Assembly (NCBI GenBank): GCA_033026295.1
Contig: CM065177.1
Coordinates: 3,155,400-3,219,399, forward strand
Source: Channa striata
Lineage: Eukaryota > Chordata > Actinopteri > Anabantiformes > Channidae
DNA length: 64,000 bases
Reading direction: 5' to 3'
Positions 10,501-19,699 of the stretch are shown here, piece by piece; within the stretch, counting starts at the first letter, position 1, and every line of letters begins with the position of its first letter. A program made the translations under genes and the position numbers. Under the pieces are notes generated by a model, which searched no databases, was not told the origin of the DNA, and saw nothing but the letters and a program-made list of their open reading frames with translations.

Positions 10501-13500
10501 ATATAAAGAGTCTTTTATATTTATACAATATCACTGTCAAGCCACAACATCTTGCCCTTTATTTAAAAAACTGTGTATGTCTGTGACAAGCAAATGGAAA
10601 GTCCCAGCAGCTGGTTTGCCATACACTTGCTTAGCCATTAGTTTCTAAAATTAGAAAAATAATACCAAATTGGCAGAATAGATTAGTAGAGACCAAGGTG
10701 AGGTCTTGCAGATTATAACTTTTTCGGAATGATCAAAAATTAGAATCTCTAATTTGTTACATTTGAAAAGCAAATGTTTTTGTTTTCCAAAGGTAGAAAA
10801 CTTGGTCCAAAACTTGGTTACATAAAGGCTGAATTAATCTGCAGAACTCTTTTAATTTAGCTTTAGCCATTAATGCCAAGTCTTTAGTGTTAGGAACAAA
10901 AGGGGTTATGAAAATGTATAAACTGTATGACAACAAATCAAAAGAGAGAAAATGACATAAACAACAGCCACAAGATGTTGATGTTGACTTGTTTACAGTT
11001 CAGACTGAGCTCTGTCTTAGGTGGATCTCCTTTGAGTCAGTCACATGGACCCTGTTTGTCTCTGATCAGTCTAACAGTTCTGTCCTTCTTAGAGGGGACA
11101 TAGTGCCCACTAAGACACGTGACACATATTGCACTAGGTGGGAGGAGGCTGTTTCTGTGAAAAGATCCCTGGCCAGCATGCAGGCAGGAATGTGTGTTCT
11201 GGTTGGTCAAAGTGATCGGGTGTCACCAGCTGTGAGAGCCTCTTATAAAGGACAGGGCTGTTGGCTCTTAGTCAGAAGCCAAATCCGCTTTTCACAAGGA
11301 ACGGCCCACCTCGAGATTGAGCCCACCATTTTATTCACTTTTTTGAACCAACAGAAAGTGAGACTTTTCGTTTTCTCTTCTTGGACATTGTTAAACATCC
11401 TGGTCTAGCTGTTTGTAGAAACCTTCTCACAATGGATGTCCAGAGGACAGGATCCATGGTTCGGCCCCCTAGCCCTATGGATAGTCTGGAGAAGCAGCTG
11501 AGCTGCCCTATCTGCCTGGACATGTTCACCAAACCTGTGGTCATCCTGCCCTGCCAGCACAACTTGTGTCGTAGTTGTGCCAGTGATCTCTATGACTCCC
11601 GCAACCCCTACCGTTTTTCTGGTGGTGTCTTTCGCTGTCCTACCTGCCGCTTTGAGGTTGTGCTTGACCGCCACGGTGTGCATGGTCTCCAGCGCAACCT
11701 TTTGGTGGAAAATATCATTGACATCTATAAGCAGCAGCAAGAAGGCAGTGGCAACAGAAGTACAGAAACTACCCTGAAGCCTAAAGAATCCAAAGAACCA
11801 AAGTGCCAAGAACACGAGGATGAGAAAATCAATATCTATTGTGTGACTTGCCAAACACCCACCTGCTCCATGTGCAAAGTGTTTGGTCAACATAAGGACT
11901 GTGAAGTGGCACCCTTAGAAAGTGTTTACCAGGCCCAGAAAGGTGAACTAAGTAATGCTATTGACACTCTGGTGGCCAGCAATGGACGCCTGCAGTCCCT
12001 TCTCAACCAGATGGAAGATGTCTGCCGTGCTGTGCAGGAGAATGCCCAGCGTGCTAAGCAAGGGCTAGCTGAACGCTTCGACCTGTTATATGCTGTCCTT
12101 GAGGAGCGTAAGGCCATCCTGCTAGAACAGATCGGCAAAGAGCAAGATGAAAAAGTGGCAGCTCTGCGAGCACTTGCCCAGCGTTATGGCGAACGACTGC
12201 AGGCTAGCTCCGAGCTCACAGATACGGCTGTGAGAGCATTGGAGCAGAATGGCGCTGCTGAATTTTTGTTGGCCTCCAAAGGCCTTATCACAAAGACCAA
12301 AGATGCAGCCAAATGCTCACTAGGGGAAGAAAGACCAGAGCCAGGTTTTGAGAAGATGGACCACTTCACTTTGTCAACAGAGCATGTTGAAGCCGTCCTG
12401 ACAAAAATGGACTTTGGAATTTGTGATGATGATGAATTTGAAGATGCAACAGAGGAGGAGGAGGAATGATGACAACTGAAGCGTTTATAGACAATCAAAA
12501 ATCTTGAAAGGCACAAATTGCAGTACAGTGTTTTGGCCGATACTCTGCATTTGATGTTAAATGAGATATGGTAACAGTGGATGTGGGCTAAAATGGCTTG
12601 CCCTTATTTTCAGTGCAATATTTCATTTCAGTGTCCTATCTGTATCTTTTCTTAACTTCTTTTTATACTTTTGTACTTCTAAGACAGTTAAATAATAACA
12701 TAGGTCTAGATAAATGTGAATATAGAATTTCTGAAGATTGATTTCACAATTTTCTTTGTACTGTATGTAGCTTATGAGAATAGGCTTATAATTTTTTTGT
12801 TGTTGTTGTTGAACTAGTGATCAGCCCAGCTCCTTGTAGTTGCCAAGTCTGACTTTTATGGAATGTAAAATAAACCTGCATGAAATGAAACATCCGTTTT
12901 TTTACTGCTAGGGATACAACACAGCATTCAGGTGAAGGAAGGAAGGAACCTAGGAAGAACCGGGATTATTTTGGTCCTATAGATTTTTCCTTGGAGTGCT
13001 TCCATTAAAATGTGTCCCAGTCAGTTGCTGCTCTTACTTGGCAATAGAGAGCATTTAAAAATAAAAGCCCTTGCCATGCCCTGTCTGCTTTGCCTTTGCT
13101 GGTGAAAAGTGAAGGCTATTTTTAAGAGGTGAGGGGGTGAGAAATGATAGCGGCCCTGGAATAGACTGTCAGAGAAGGACAAGTCAGGTCCTGTTTCTCC
13201 TCAATAAAGCTCCCATCCTCCAATCATAGAGGTCTTGCTCAGCAGTTCTAACCCAACTCCAAAGTGTCAAAAAGGCGTACTAAAGAAAGGCTGGTACAGG
13301 TGCTACACAAATCAGCTGCTAACGGTCAAGAGGCCGTGGTAAAAATACATGTGTGTGGGGACTTGGTTACTAAAAACCCTGTGAGATTACCTACTGTAAT
13401 ATGCAGCCAGTAGGTGCCAGAACGTTGCTCCAAGATGGGAAGCACCTCTAGACTGATACATGGATCAGTTTTAGCAGATGAGAAAATGCTTCAGCGAGTG

Positions 13501-15920
13501 AGGCACTTTAAAAACACTCTTTAATCAAAGCAATGTGATGTCTAAATAAGGATAATTACATTTAGAACTTGAGCAAAGCCATAACAGAATGACAAATTCA
13601 GTGTCTCCAAACACTGCTTTGATATAGTTGAAGTTGATATTTTCTGCCTGTGTATAGGGAGGTACACCAACATGGAGAACAGGAAGCTCCATGGACAGCT
13701 GAACGGGAAAGCACTCATGACAAATCTCTTGCCTTCCACTCACAGCTGTCTTTTCCCATCCCACTTGTTATTGTTACTGCTGCTAGCCACTGACTGTTGG
13801 TACACATAAAACGTTGCTAGGCTATAAAACACGAAAGGCCACAACCTTGCAGCATTTACGTGATAGTTGCAGGAGCAAGTAAATGTGTGTGTGTGTGTGT
13901 GTTGCTCCATGCAGTGCTGCAAAGCTCTGTCACTCTTATTATCTACATAAATACATGCACTGGGTCGAGTCAAACCAGATAGGCTGGGCAGCCTGAGGTG
14001 GCACTTGCTGATAAAGACCTTAGTGCTTTGTGGAATGTTAAGCACTGTGCATAATGTCCATGATTCCTGGCAAACCCCCTTCATTGATCTATGACAAACT
14101 TCCATTTAGTATTTCTTTGAGCTTAAAAGTGACAATCAAATAGAAGCTTGCCTTACAATGAAATGAAAGCTCAAGGCAAACCCATATCCCATATCCAAAA
14201 GCTCAGAGCTTCGGTTTAGACACACTCCCATTTTTTTCTTGTTTTAGTTTAATTTATATTTGCTCGTGTAGTTCTATGGGGCAAGAGGAAGTGACATCAT
14301 AGACTTGGACTCAAATAATGACTGTAACCAATCCTTCCAATTGAATTTTTACAGTAGTGGGAAAAACATCTGCCATGTAGACCATAAGCATTTACATGAA
14401 ACTTTACAAAAACATACTCACTCGTGACTTTTATTGATGGAAAAGCATTACTCTTGCCATGTCTATTCACTGACAAGAACTAGTGGCTGTTGCTAATTAG
14501 CGACTTTGTTTCAACAGACGCAGCACTTGTGTAACATGTTCAATGACATACATACTCGTCCTGAGTCTGTTCACTGAAGGCTGCTGGAAGCCGCTTTAAA
14601 TAGAACCAGAGCATGCTGTTAGCACGTATGCACTCCACATGTACCTGTCTAACATGAGTTTCTCTGTTGCTGCTCGCTCACAGAGAGCACACGACAAAGG
14701 GCATATGGCCTTGTGGCCCAGGCTTACACTTCCATCACAGCTGAAGACTTCGCTGCTTTTGTGGGCTACTCTGTGGAAGAGGCGGTAAAGGGTAAGGGTG
14801 AATTTACTCCTCACAGGAACTATTTCATTAACACGGTGGCTTTGTATAAGAAATTCAAAGGTTTCTTTAAACATTTGTTGATGAGGAAATTTTTCCACTT
14901 GTGTCTTGGTCCAAAGGTGTGGTGAGCCAAGGCTGGCAGGCAGACCCAAACACCAGGATGGTTATGCCCAAAAAGCCAGGTAGGTGGCAGTAGAGCTCTT
15001 TCAAATTCAACCAGCATCAGCCTACCGTCCTAACTGGCTCTCTTTCATAAGTTATCCTTCACCCACCTTCCTGCTACTCTTCCTCCTGGATTTTATTAGA
15101 GAGACATAAATATGGTTAGCGCAAGGATTTAGGAGACATTTCTTAATCCCGCAGAAAAACTGATGACTTTTTCCTTTTCATAGAATCTGTTTTTTTTCTT
15201 GAATTTGTATAATCCTTCTTATATAATTTGCCAAACTTCCTTCTTCCAGCCCCTTTCCTTTTCTTCCTAAATGTTCTATTATTTTCTCTGAATTCCTCTC
15301 TGACAGTGACAGCTCGATGTAGCTCATAAAAGTAGCATATTGATTTAGACACACACTAGGGGCGGAGGCTGTGGTCTGTCGTTTGTGATCATCCAACCTT
15401 AGTGCTGAAGCATCTGCTGTGCACATGTCCAGGCCCAGTGTGCTAACCCACTCACCATTATTCCCCACATGTCTGGTTGTTTTCCCATTCACAGCACTAC
15501 GGGGACTTAATAAACCTTAGTGATTTTGTGATCGAGTGGATCTCAGCCTGGTTGGGATGAATGTGTTGTAATGATTTCCAGGCTGTGTGTGTCGCAGTTT
15601 CGTGGGCAGAATCTGTAGTTGGTGATGTTAAACATGTGAGGGGCTGCTGTGAGCTCATGTTCAGATGCGGGCAGCTAGGTTATGTTGAAGCCCAGGCTCT
15701 GCTGAACTTCTCCAAGGTAGAACACGTGGGCCGTAGAGTTAGAACCAGAGATGGAGGAAGATGGATTGCACTTGGCGCTATGAGGAATCCCCGTCTGACT
15801 CACTTCTCCTCCTCCGTGTCTCTGTCCTTTCTCTCTACAGATCCTCCCCCCGTCTCATTGGTTCCAAATGAGCAGCAGTTGGCCAGACTCACTGACTACG
15901 TGGCTTTCCTTGAGAACTGA
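7513..15920 (+). CDS. cops8: COP9 signalosome subunit 8 (seven coding exons)
   Basis: CSN8, the smallest core subunit of the COP9 signalosome, which removes NEDD8 from cullins. Coding exons: 7513-7584, 8280-8350, 9012-9060, 9707-9839, 14684-14791, 14917-14979, 15841-15920. All introns are GT-AG and the phases join without a break, giving 191 aa ending LTDYVAFLEN. The N-terminus reads MPTAVIMEENFDKLLEQCEA. Internal segments such as AIWAVGQRIWQRDFPG and YTSITAEDFAAFVG match CSN8 of other vertebrates. Most of the protein is the PCI/CSN8 fold. Human CSN8 is 209 aa; the roughly 18 extra residues before the C-terminal helix are absent because the exon ending 14979 joins directly to 15841. Intron 4 (9840-14683) contains a complete second gene, trim63. 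Confidence in identity is very high; only the missing segment leaves room for an unseen exon. Confidence 0.97.
9840..10988 (+). other. First part of cops8 intron 4, nothing recognised
   Basis: Intronic AT-rich sequence between cops8 exon 4 and the promoter region of the nested trim63. No further exon, RNA gene or clear repeat was found. Confidence 0.5.
10989..11280 (+). promoter_or_regulatory. trim63: Putative trim63 promoter: FoxO element, E-boxes, TATA box
   Basis: Elements seen by eye: a perfect FoxO-type TTGTTTAC at 10989-10996; a CACGTG E-box at 11116-11121; a TGTTCT steroid-receptor half-site at 11195-11200; a CAGCTG E-box at 11227-11232; and TATAAAG at 11244-11250. Transcription would start near 11275, giving a 5' UTR of about 155 nt before the ATG at 11432. 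FoxO factors and myogenic E-box proteins are established activators of mammalian MuRF1. Their use here is inferred from motif match and position only. Confidence 0.55.
11432..12469 (+). CDS. trim63: MuRF-type RING/B-box E3 ubiquitin ligase, intronless
   Basis: A muscle RING-finger protein of 345 aa in one exon; these sarcomere-associated E3 ligases ubiquitinate muscle proteins. The ATG at 11432 has a good context (A at -3, G at +4); upstream in-frame codons lack an ATG. Domains in order: RING, Cys25-Cys72 (CPIC, CQHNLC, CPTC); MuRF-family signature HGVHGLQRNLLVENIIDIYK at 81-100; B-box 2, about 125-157 (CQEH, CVTC, CSMC, Cys157); coiled coil about 165-275; COS-box region about 275-330; acidic tail rich in D/E. 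Length fits MuRF1 (353 aa in human). The tail DFGICDDDEF resembles MuRF1, while RPEPGFE resembles MuRF3 (TRIM54), so the exact paralogue is less sure than the family. The gene sits in cops8 intron 4 on the same strand. Human MuRF genes have several introns, so an old retrocopy is possible. Confidence 0.93.
   Translation: MDVQRTGSMVRPPSPMDSLEKQLSCPICLDMFTKPVVILPCQHNLCRSCASDLYDSRNPYRFSGGVFRCPTCRFEVVLDRHGVHGLQRNLLVENIIDIYKQQQEGSGNRSTETTLKPKESKEPKCQEHEDEKINIYCVTCQTPTCSMCKVFGQHKDCEVAPLESVYQAQKGELSNAIDTLVASNGRLQSLLNQMEDVCRAVQENAQRAKQGLAERFDLLYAVLEERKAILLEQIGKEQDEKVAALRALAQRYGERLQASSELTDTAVRALEQNGAAEFLLASKGLITKTKDAAKCSLGEERPEPGFEKMDHFTLSTEHVEAVLTKMDFGICDDDEFEDATEEEEE
12869..12874 (+). terminator. 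trim63: trim63 poly(A) signal AATAAA
   Basis: AATAAA 400 nt after the trim63 stop codon, the first canonical signal downstream and still inside cops8 intron 4. If used in cops8 transcripts it would end them prematurely. Confidence 0.65.
12880..14683 (+). other. Rest of cops8 intron 4, with a (TG)n tract at 13884-13902
   Basis: The sequence between the trim63 poly(A) signal and cops8 exon 5 holds a short TG microsatellite (13884-13902) and otherwise nothing recognisable. Minus-strand frames at 13525-14105 have no domain content. Confidence 0.5.
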
Positions 15921-15972
15921 TAACCCACCACAACCACTGGCACCCTTTCTTGCCTGCTTGGTACTGAGGGAG

Positions 15973-15978
15973 AATAAA
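15973..15978 (+). terminator. cops8: Proximal cops8 poly(A) signal AATAAA
   Basis: AATAAA 53 nt after the cops8 stop codon. It could give a very short 3' UTR; a second signal lies 510 nt further on. Confidence 0.5.
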
Positions 15979-16482
15979 CCTTTGGATAGACTCTTCCTCC
16001 TCTTTACTTTTTGCAAAGTCCCACTCCCCCATGAAGATGTACCAAAAACACACCCGTCTTGCATCTGCATCATCAAGCATAAATGCTGCAAGCTGTTTTC
16101 CAAGACCTACCTGTGTATGTTCATTGAGTAATACAGCTTCCCCTGTTAATTCATATCTACAAATTTCGTTACCTTTCAGATTACAATGTTGTATTTATAT
16201 TTTTGTGCTCTTTGCAACCCACTTGATGTGTAAGTGTGGGTCTGATTTCAAAGCAGGTATTACAGAATTAATGTTAGTATGTTTTAATTGCTAACTCCGC
16301 AGACTCATCCCACACAAAACAACCACAGAAATCCGTATGTACAGTACGACCATTCTGTTTTAGCACTTACCGATTACCTTGAAACAAATGTCAGTAGGCA
16401 TCAGAAGTGTCGGCATGCATGCGTGTGGAGTGCAGTCCTCAGACCTCATTTTTTTTTCTTGAAGTTTATGTTTTCACTGGTG

Positions 16483-16488
16483 AATAAA
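16483..16488 (+). terminator. cops8: Distal cops8 poly(A) signal AATAAA
   Basis: Canonical AATAAA followed by TG/T-rich sequence typical of a downstream element. Use of this site would give a 3' UTR of about 580 nt. Confidence 0.5.
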
Positions 16489-16499
16489 TATTTTGCTGT

Positions 16500-17296
16500 T
16501 TCTAATTTTGTGTACTTTATTTTTGCTTTTTGACTATTTCAGATCAGGTCACATTTGTCTGATATGAAAACAGGCACACCTTTTGTTGTGCCATGAACAA
16601 ATCTCACACTTGGGGAAAAACATAATGACTCAAGAAAAAACTAATCCTGCTCTCTCGTGGCTGCATTAAGTGTATTAAAGCTCCTTCAAACGTGGAACAT
16701 GCTGATATAAAGCTACAATAATACAGGAGTGTGAAATTACAACTAGTCACTGCGTGATTTGTGATGAAGTCATGGTGGACCTGCTTTGTTTGCATGTTCA
16801 CAGTCCGTTTAGCATCATTAAACTGTTTGTTCGTGCCTTTTCTTTGCTGAGACATCATCCGGTGAATATGAATTTTTGTGTGTTCATTCCCCTGAAGATC
16901 TTCATGTAATGTTTAGTTCTCTCCTATAAATAGAAATGCTTCAGTGTGTGTTTGTGCTCTAGTTGTGTACAACACGTGTTGACTCGAAGTGTTCAGGCAT
17001 GTGGTGTGAACATGCCAGACTCAGTCAGCACGAGTGTGTGTGTGTGTGTGTGTGTGTGTGACAGTCACTGACCCCGATATCTCTGCTTTGCTCCTGCTGA
17101 CCCCGAGTCCGGCTCACAACCAAACTAAATCTGGACACGCTGGGCTGACGTTACACATCCTGGTACCTCAGAGTGAAAAAACATACAACCATCATTTTAA
17201 TGATCTGTAATCAGATATCATATATCCAATCGTTTCATCTCTGTAATTATCTGAATTGTATGAATCGGAACCATTTGATTCCTTTAGCATTGCGTA
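16500..17296. repeat. Intergenic stretch with (TG)n at 17034-17060
   Basis: Nothing recognised except an uninterrupted TG microsatellite of about 13 units at 17034-17060. Confidence 0.6.
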
Positions 17297-17370
17297 GGCC
17301 GGTTAGCTCAGTTGGTTAGAGCGTGGTGCTAATAACGCCAAGGTCGCGGGTTCGATCCCCGTACGGGCCA
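17297..17370 (+). tRNA. tRNA-Ile (anticodon AAT)
   Basis: A 74-nt cloverleaf starting GGCCGGTTAGCTCAG and ending GGGCCA. The acceptor stem pairs GGCCGGT with ACGGGCC (one G-G position), the D arm TAGCTCAGTTGGTTAGAG matches an A box, the anticodon loop CTAATAA presents AAT at 17331-17333, and the T arm GGTTCGATCCC is a perfect B box. There is no intron. A TTTT run at 17377-17380 fits RNA polymerase III termination. It appears intact and stands alone between cops8 and col6a3. Confidence 0.92.
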
Positions 17371-17380
17371 CAAGCGTTTT

Positions 17381-19035
17381 GCCAACAGCAGATGTTAGTT
17401 CTGACATCGTGTGTCACAGTTCTACAGACCTTTTCCCCTTGAATGAACTTTATTTTGTTGTGCTCATCAGTCTCCTCCCAGAAACGCCTAAGTGAGAACA
17501 TGTCTGGGGATTTTGTTTTTTGCTTTTGCAAATTCATTATAATGAAAAACTGAAGTCTCTTATTTAAAAAGGCTTTCAATCCCTTTGCTGTGGCGGTCTA
17601 GATTGTGGTTAGGTGCATCCTGTTGGCTTCAATTATCCTCCACATGTGTCCAGAACCTGACTGGAGTCCACTTGTGGGGCCGAATTCTTTTTGAAGCGAA
17701 TCCCCCAGTAACCGTCTGTGTGGCTGTTATGTGGCACATACTAAAGTACTTTAGATAAAAGCACGTCTTAACACTTGAAATGTGGATACCAGGAATGCAA
17801 AGTTTCTGTAAATCTTCCTCTCTGCACTGACAGATTCGATATAGACAGAGATGAAGGCCCAGGCAGCAGAGAGTCCTGCACATCTTTGAGGCACTTGGTG
17901 AGGGAAAGAAACTAATTTGAAAAACCTGCCGATGGAAACTAAATCAATCTCTACAGTTCTGCTACTACTGCACAGCCAGCGCTGCATAACTTGATGCGTG
18001 CAGATAACAACACAGTTGTACGGGTTGTTCTTATAAATAATAATGTCAAAGCAGTGTTGTGAATCATTTTGGAGTGAGGACACAAGGTCATGAGGTGTTT
18101 CCACAGTGGTGCCGAGCTGTGAGTTTGATAGTACTATATTAATTGCCAAAAGTTATTAAAAATGTGCTGAACTTTAGTGTAGTTTCCATTTTCACTGGTC
18201 ACTGGTGTTGATACCATTGCATACAACTTGTATGACGTGCACAGATGCTCTTTGATAAATTACATCTGTTGTTATGAAAATAGCCAAATCAGTTCTTGCT
18301 TTTGATTTTTTTAACAACATACACATTGCAGATGATTTGCCATTCAGATGTTTCCTGTCCGACCTGTTTCCTTTAGAGTGGCTGTTTTGTATTATTTGTT
18401 CTGTCTCCTTTTTGTTGCAGTGAGCTGAGACCGTCAACATCAGACAAGGGAATTACTTTTTTGTCCAAACATCATTTCCATACTTTTGTATTTTCATGTA
18501 TCTTGTTTGTCATAGTGAGGACAAATATAAACTCATAGGATGTTGCCAGAGTCAATGTCCGAGCATCTAATGCTCAGATGTTCTGTAAGAGCTGGGGGCT
18601 GATGTTGGTGAGGTCATTATTTTTCAGGGGTCAAGTCAAAGACGACCTCTGCCCCGCTTTAAAAACATGCCACAGACATGATGTAACACGCAGCTTTGTG
18701 GCTCTTGGTTGGCATGTAAAAACAGTTCTGCTATAGAAGTTAGCTCAAAATGTACATATGTTTTTATTGAATTTTGTGCACTTGCACCAACAGTGCTCTC
18801 ACACTGTGAACACAGTCTCCAGTCCGCGCTAATTGATTTCACAGAGCGTGTGTTTCCTTTCACACAGACATTACACAGGGAATGTGATTTGCAACACGAC
18901 AACAACTTAACACTGGCACTGACACTTTGTCTCGACGGACGTCTCGTAATTTGTCTTGTTTCTAGTCAAGATAAATCTGTTTCTGTTGTGACTGTGTGAA
19001 AAGACGCACAGTGAAAAAACCCTTTAGTTGTGTAA
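17381..19035. other. Intergenic stretch, nothing recognised
   Basis: Short open frames on both strands without domain-like content, splice sites or repeats that I can identify. Confidence 0.45.
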
Positions 19036-19039
19036 TCAG

Positions 19040-19197
19040 CAGGGATGTAGTGATATGACATTTTGGGATATTGCAATAGAACTAAACATTTATGTATTTT
19101 CTTGATTTTGTTAACCATTATACACTGAATCATGGAGTTTTCATAATGGATAATGCAATATCAAATCAACTGTTTTTCGTATTGTTACATCTCTAGG
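19040..19197. repeat. Possible MITE with hAT-like ends
   Basis: It begins CAGGGATGTAGTGATATGA and ends CATCTCTAG; the reverse complement of the right end (CTAGAGATGTAACAATACGA) resembles the left end. The internal part is AT-rich and non-coding. No clean target-site duplication was found, so the call is tentative. Confidence 0.35.
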
Positions 19198-19321
19198 GCT
19201 CCATATGACTCAATACAACATGGTCCAAAGCAGGTCATACCCCTGGAATGGAAAAAACGATAAAAGCAGAGTACTAACAGTAATAATACAAACGCAGACA
19301 GTCTCAATAATTTAATAATTT

Positions 19322-19350
19322 TTTTCACCAACAATCTTTGTTGGTGAAAA
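19322..19350. repeat. Perfect 13-bp inverted repeat, 3-nt loop
   Basis: Arms TTTTCACCAACAA (19322-19334) and TTGTTGGTGAAAA (19338-19350) are exact complements separated by TCT. It may be part of a degraded MITE next to the 19040-19197 block. Confidence 0.7.
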
Positions 19351-19635
19351 GTCAAATTGAGAAAGGGAATCACTCTTTGGCAGAACTGCTAAAAACGTAT
19401 AGACATTTAAAATTACTTAGTGAAGTAGAAGCATGAAGTAACACAAGCATCTAAGAACAGGTATCTAAAAAATTATACAGTTGTTGTTAATGTACTTAGT
19501 CAACTTCTGCAAATGTATGTAAAGCAAAACAACAGACTGGTCACCTGGTCCATTCCCATTCCCATTTGTCACTATTCCCCATTGAAAGTTTATTAATATT
19601 TATATAATACTAGAAACATTCACCCATGCAACTCT

Positions 19636-19684
19636 CATGTCCATTTATGGACATGACTACATCACGACTTCCCCAGTCGTGATG
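19636..19684. repeat. Two adjacent perfect hairpins
   Basis: First hairpin: arms CATGTCCAT and ATGGACATG around TT (19636-19655). Second: arms CATCACGACT (19660-19669) and AGTCGTGATG (19675-19684) around TCCCC. Four bases separate the two. No gene is nearby; the function is unknown. Confidence 0.75.
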
Positions 19685-19699
19685 CAGAGGAAAATCTAC

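Noticed and set aside
11405..11893. Long minus-strand open frame opposite trim63
   Set aside because: It is an antisense shadow of the RING and B-box coding sequence and has no independent start context or domain.
15679..15716. Possible extra cops8 exon encoding YVEAQALLNFSK, faintly like the human segment missing here
   Set aside because: It would enter in phase 1 but leave in phase 0, so it cannot join the terminal exon at 15841 in frame; the resemblance is weak and the acceptor is poor.
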